In this document: positions 62,215 through 64,000 of the stretch, piece after piece
Numbering within the stretch: position 1 is the stretch's first letter
Layout: each line of letters opens with the position of its first letter
NCBI GenBank assembly: GCA_029263315.1
Contig: JAJCXR010000055.1
Span: 1 to 64,000, forward strand
From: Acidobacteriota bacterium
GTDB taxonomy: Bacteria; Acidobacteriota; Thermoanaerobaculia; Multivoradales; J023
Direction of reading: 5' to 3'
Length of the DNA: 64,000 nucleotides
Made by a program: the position numbers and the translations under genes
The notes under the pieces: generated by a model
Seen by the model: only the letters and a program-made list of their open reading frames with translations
Told to the model about the DNA's origin: nothing
Database searches by the model: none

Positions 62215-62936
62215 CGACAGGTGCAGCGTTTCGTTTTGGAATCGTGGCGGAAGCCGAGGCGGATGCGGTGGTCGCCACGGACTTGGCGGGGCGTGTTTTG
62301 GGGGCCGAGGTGCTTTGGTTTCAACAAGCCGCTTATGTCAGCTGGCAAGGGCTGCATGCCGGCGATTCATTCCTACCCTGGCGCCGGGTCAAAGAAGAAG
62401 CGCAGCAGCGTCGAGTCGTGCGGCACGGGAAGTTTCGTGCTAGTCCGGGAATGTTCGACGAGCGGCGAGCCAGGCTCGCCATGCGTTTATTCCTCACCCT
62501 GGGGACACCGCCAGATGGTGTGATCTTGGTCCGTGACACGGATGCCAAGGGGGAGAGGAAAGAAATCCTAGAGCGGTTTCGTGACGAGGGGTTCAGCGCC
62601 TTTCCAGTGGTCTTGGCATTGCCCCATCCGAAATTGGAATGTTGGATTATTGCAGGCTTCGAGGCACGGGACTCATCAGAAGAGACGGCGCTGAAGGAAG
62701 CGCGCCAGAGATTGGGGTTCGACCCTCGCCAGCATGCCGACCGGCTGTCGGCAGAGGGCAAGAAAGGGAAAAAGAACGCCAAGATCGTCCTCGATAGCCT
62801 GGCAATGGCATGGGACCGTCGCTGTGCCTGTTGGCTGGAAACAGATCTAGAAATTCTGAGCTCTCGGGGCGCAAGGACGGGTCTGAAGGCCTACTTCGAA
62901 GATCTTCGTGAGCGTCTCCTGCCCCTGTTCTTTTGA
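62211..62936 (+). CDS. Partner of the AAA ATPase, DUF4276/TOPRIM-like candidate nuclease
   Basis: 241 residues from a TTG at 62211. AGGAG stands 8 bases upstream and the start overlaps the ATPase stop (TTGA). In-frame starts at 62181 and 62202 lie inside the ATPase gene with poorer sites. Early Glu/Asp residues in FGIVAEAEADAVVATDLAG, then LVRDTDAKGERKEILERF, a possible DxD metal site, and PHPKLECWIIAGFEA fit the TOPRIM-like layout of DUF4276. A Lys-rich GKKGKKNAKIVLDSLA follows. I cannot confirm the family without a search. Predicted role: effector nuclease switched by the ATPase (inference). Confidence 0.65.
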   Translation: MTTGAAFRFGIVAEAEADAVVATDLAGRVLGAEVLWFQQAAYVSWQGLHAGDSFLPWRRVKEEAQQRRVVRHGKFRASPGMFDERRARLAMRLFLTLGTPPDGVILVRDTDAKGERKEILERFRDEGFSAFPVVLALPHPKLECWIIAGFEARDSSEETALKEARQRLGFDPRQHADRLSAEGKKGKKNAKIVLDSLAMAWDRRCACWLETDLEILSSRGARTGLKAYFEDLRERLLPLFF

Positions 62937-62940
62937 GCCA

Positions 62941-63801
62941 CTACCGCCGCTCCGCCGCCAGCTCCGCCAACAAACGCGCACTGGCGGCGGACCGCTCAGT
63001 CCACTGGCCGGCGAGATGGGCCGGCGCCAGGTCGAGCTTGGGATGCCGCAGCGACCACGCTTCGGCCTCGCTCGCCAACCAGCCGAGGATGCCGGCGGCG
63101 TCTTGCATGAGCAAACCCTTGAGGACAAATTTGCGCTCCGCCAGGCGGACACCGAGATCGAGCTGCCGGGCGGCGTGACGCAGGTCGTCGCGGACGATGA
63201 GCAGACCACTGCGCAGGGGGGCGAGCAGGGAGTCGAGGAAGGCTTCGAGACCTTCGAGCCGGGGATCGGCGATGCCCGGCGCCCGTTGCATGAAGGTCGG
63301 TTCCTCCTGGGGCATGGGTAGAGCGGCGACTTCGGCCCGCAGGGTCTCCTGCAACAGCGCCCCCCAGCGTTGATAGAAGGAGGGGGCGAGGTCGTCGAGA
63401 CGCGATAGCCACGGGGGAAGCCAAGTCAGCAGGTGCTCGTGCAAGAAGGTGGAGCGCAAGAGCCGCCAGCGCTCCTGCTGCGCTGCTGGCGCATTCTGTT
63501 GCAGCTCTTCCAACTGCGCCAGATAGGTCAGCATGATGGTCAGGTGGTCGCACTCCAAGGGCGGCTCGAGCTCGAGAATGCGCCAGAATCCAGCGATACG
63601 ATCCCGCGCCTCTCCCCCCAGCATGCCCTCCTCGCTGAGATACACCGAGGCATAGGGGTAGAGTTGAAACTGGAACAGATCGGTGTGCTCGATGGCCGAC
63701 GGCAACGGCCCCAGATCGACGAGATCCGCCAAGGCCTGTAGCGGGCCCGAGGCCTGGGACGGTGGCTCCAGGAGAGCCCCGAGGGTGCGCAAGAGCTCCA
63801 C
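62941..63801 (-). CDS. TorD/DmsD-family redox-enzyme chaperone
   Basis: 286 residues from a GTG at 63801, all helical by appearance. The segment FQFQLYPYASVYLSEEGMLG with GEARDRIAGFWR, and the middle HLTIMLTYLAQL and FLHEHLLTWLPPWLSRL, match the TorD family that inserts cofactor into, or guards Tat signals of, molybdoenzymes. The C-terminal 110 residues are a family-atypical extension. It starts 20 bases after the partial upstream gene, so it should be part of a molybdoenzyme-type operon that runs off the window. Confidence 0.75.
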   Translation of the reverse strand: MELLRTLGALLEPPSQASGPLQALADLVDLGPLPSAIEHTDLFQFQLYPYASVYLSEEGMLGGEARDRIAGFWRILELEPPLECDHLTIMLTYLAQLEELQQNAPAAQQERWRLLRSTFLHEHLLTWLPPWLSRLDDLAPSFYQRWGALLQETLRAEVAALPMPQEEPTFMQRAPGIADPRLEGLEAFLDSLLAPLRSGLLIVRDDLRHAARQLDLGVRLAERKFVLKGLLMQDAAGILGWLASEAEAWSLRHPKLDLAPAHLAGQWTERSAASARLLAELAAERR

Positions 63802-63820
63802 GGTGATGGGTGGCGCCGAT

Positions 63821-64000
63821 CTAGCCCTGTTCGGGCTCTTCGGGAAGTGCGAAGGCTTGGCGACTGGGCCGTAGTGGGCGGATCAACCAGTGGGGGCGGC
63901 GGGTGCCATCCGGCGAGTGTTGGCGGGCGGAGCGGGTTTTGGTCATCCACTGGGCAAAAACTTGTCGCGAGCGCTCGGTGTCGACGGCGATGTCGCCGTA
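63821..64000 (-). CDS. C-terminal end of a gene running off the window
   Basis: The frame is open from the window edge (64000) to a TAG at 63821-63823, giving 59 visible residues: YGDIAVDTERSRQVFAQWMT at the start, then many Arg, and WLIRPLRPSRQAFALPEEP near the end. No domain is complete. Because a TorD-like chaperone follows 20 bases later, it is probably the tail of a subunit of a molybdoenzyme complex (inference). Confidence 0.55.
   Translation of the reverse strand, partial: YGDIAVDTERSRQVFAQWMTKTRSARQHSPDGTRRPHWLIRPLRPSRQAFALPEEPEQG

Overview
The window is GC-rich (about 60-65 percent by eye; not computed), densely coded, and carries several traits that together suggest a heterotrophic, aerobic Gram-negative bacterium. 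The best guess is Acidobacteriota or a similar deep phylum (inference, moderate to low confidence). These traits are an alternative complex III operon joined to a caa3 oxidase, an ECF sigma gene overlapping a Ser/Thr kinase-TPR gene, several Cys-rich or beta-rich secreted proteins, an M36 metalloprotease and a cyanophycin operon. No rRNA or tRNA gene was recognised.

Left part (1-13.3 kb). The window opens inside an Rhs/polymorphic-toxin C-terminus followed by a 4-bp overlapping candidate immunity gene. A DoxX-like membrane protein follows. A minus-strand cyanophycin operon reads cyanophycinase, then cyanophycin synthetase, then a stand-alone Mur ligase paralogue. It is preceded by a 1092-residue ankyrin protein. 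Divergent from that is a helicase-nuclease pair resembling archaeal XPB-Bax1.

Respiratory operon (13.7-26.9 kb). A perfect CRP/FNR-type palindrome stands upstream of twelve tightly packed genes: actA-F (alternative complex III), a single-TM protein of unknown role, a SCO copper chaperone, and caa3 oxidase subunits II, I, III and IV. A hairpin terminator ends the run. The products would pass electrons from quinol through ACIII to the cytochrome c domain fused to CoxB and on to an A2-type (YS motif) oxidase.

Middle part (26.9-45 kb). A PIN-toxin/Phd-antitoxin pair is bracketed by copies of a GGTGCCTGGCACC palindrome. Then come a secreted repeat protein, an ECF sigma/Ser-Thr kinase pair, two secreted metalloproteases (M36 and a metzincin) with similar C-terminal ends, and an AT-richer insert coding for a phosphoribosyltransferase-like protein. 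An arginase-family enzyme, a small membrane protein, a Cys-rich exported protein, an Uup-type ABC-F ATPase and a YcaQ-family protein follow. Next to YcaQ lie two decayed genes, an HNH endonuclease with an internal deletion and a truncated ribbon-helix-helix protein.

Right part (45-64 kb). This holds Lon protease with an acidic/Ala-rich insertion, a MATE transporter, an ECF sigma/zinc-finger anti-sigma pair, a BTAD-AAA regulator, a secreted protein with a threefold repeat, and a MATE-like membrane protein starting right behind a terminator. A three-gene exported cluster follows (Cys-rich, PDZ, carboxypeptidase-regulatory-like). Then come a 3'-end duplicate of the MATE-like gene, an AAA ATPase with an overlapping nuclease-like partner (the best candidate for an undescribed defence-type pair), a TorD-like chaperone, and the 3' end of a gene running off the window.
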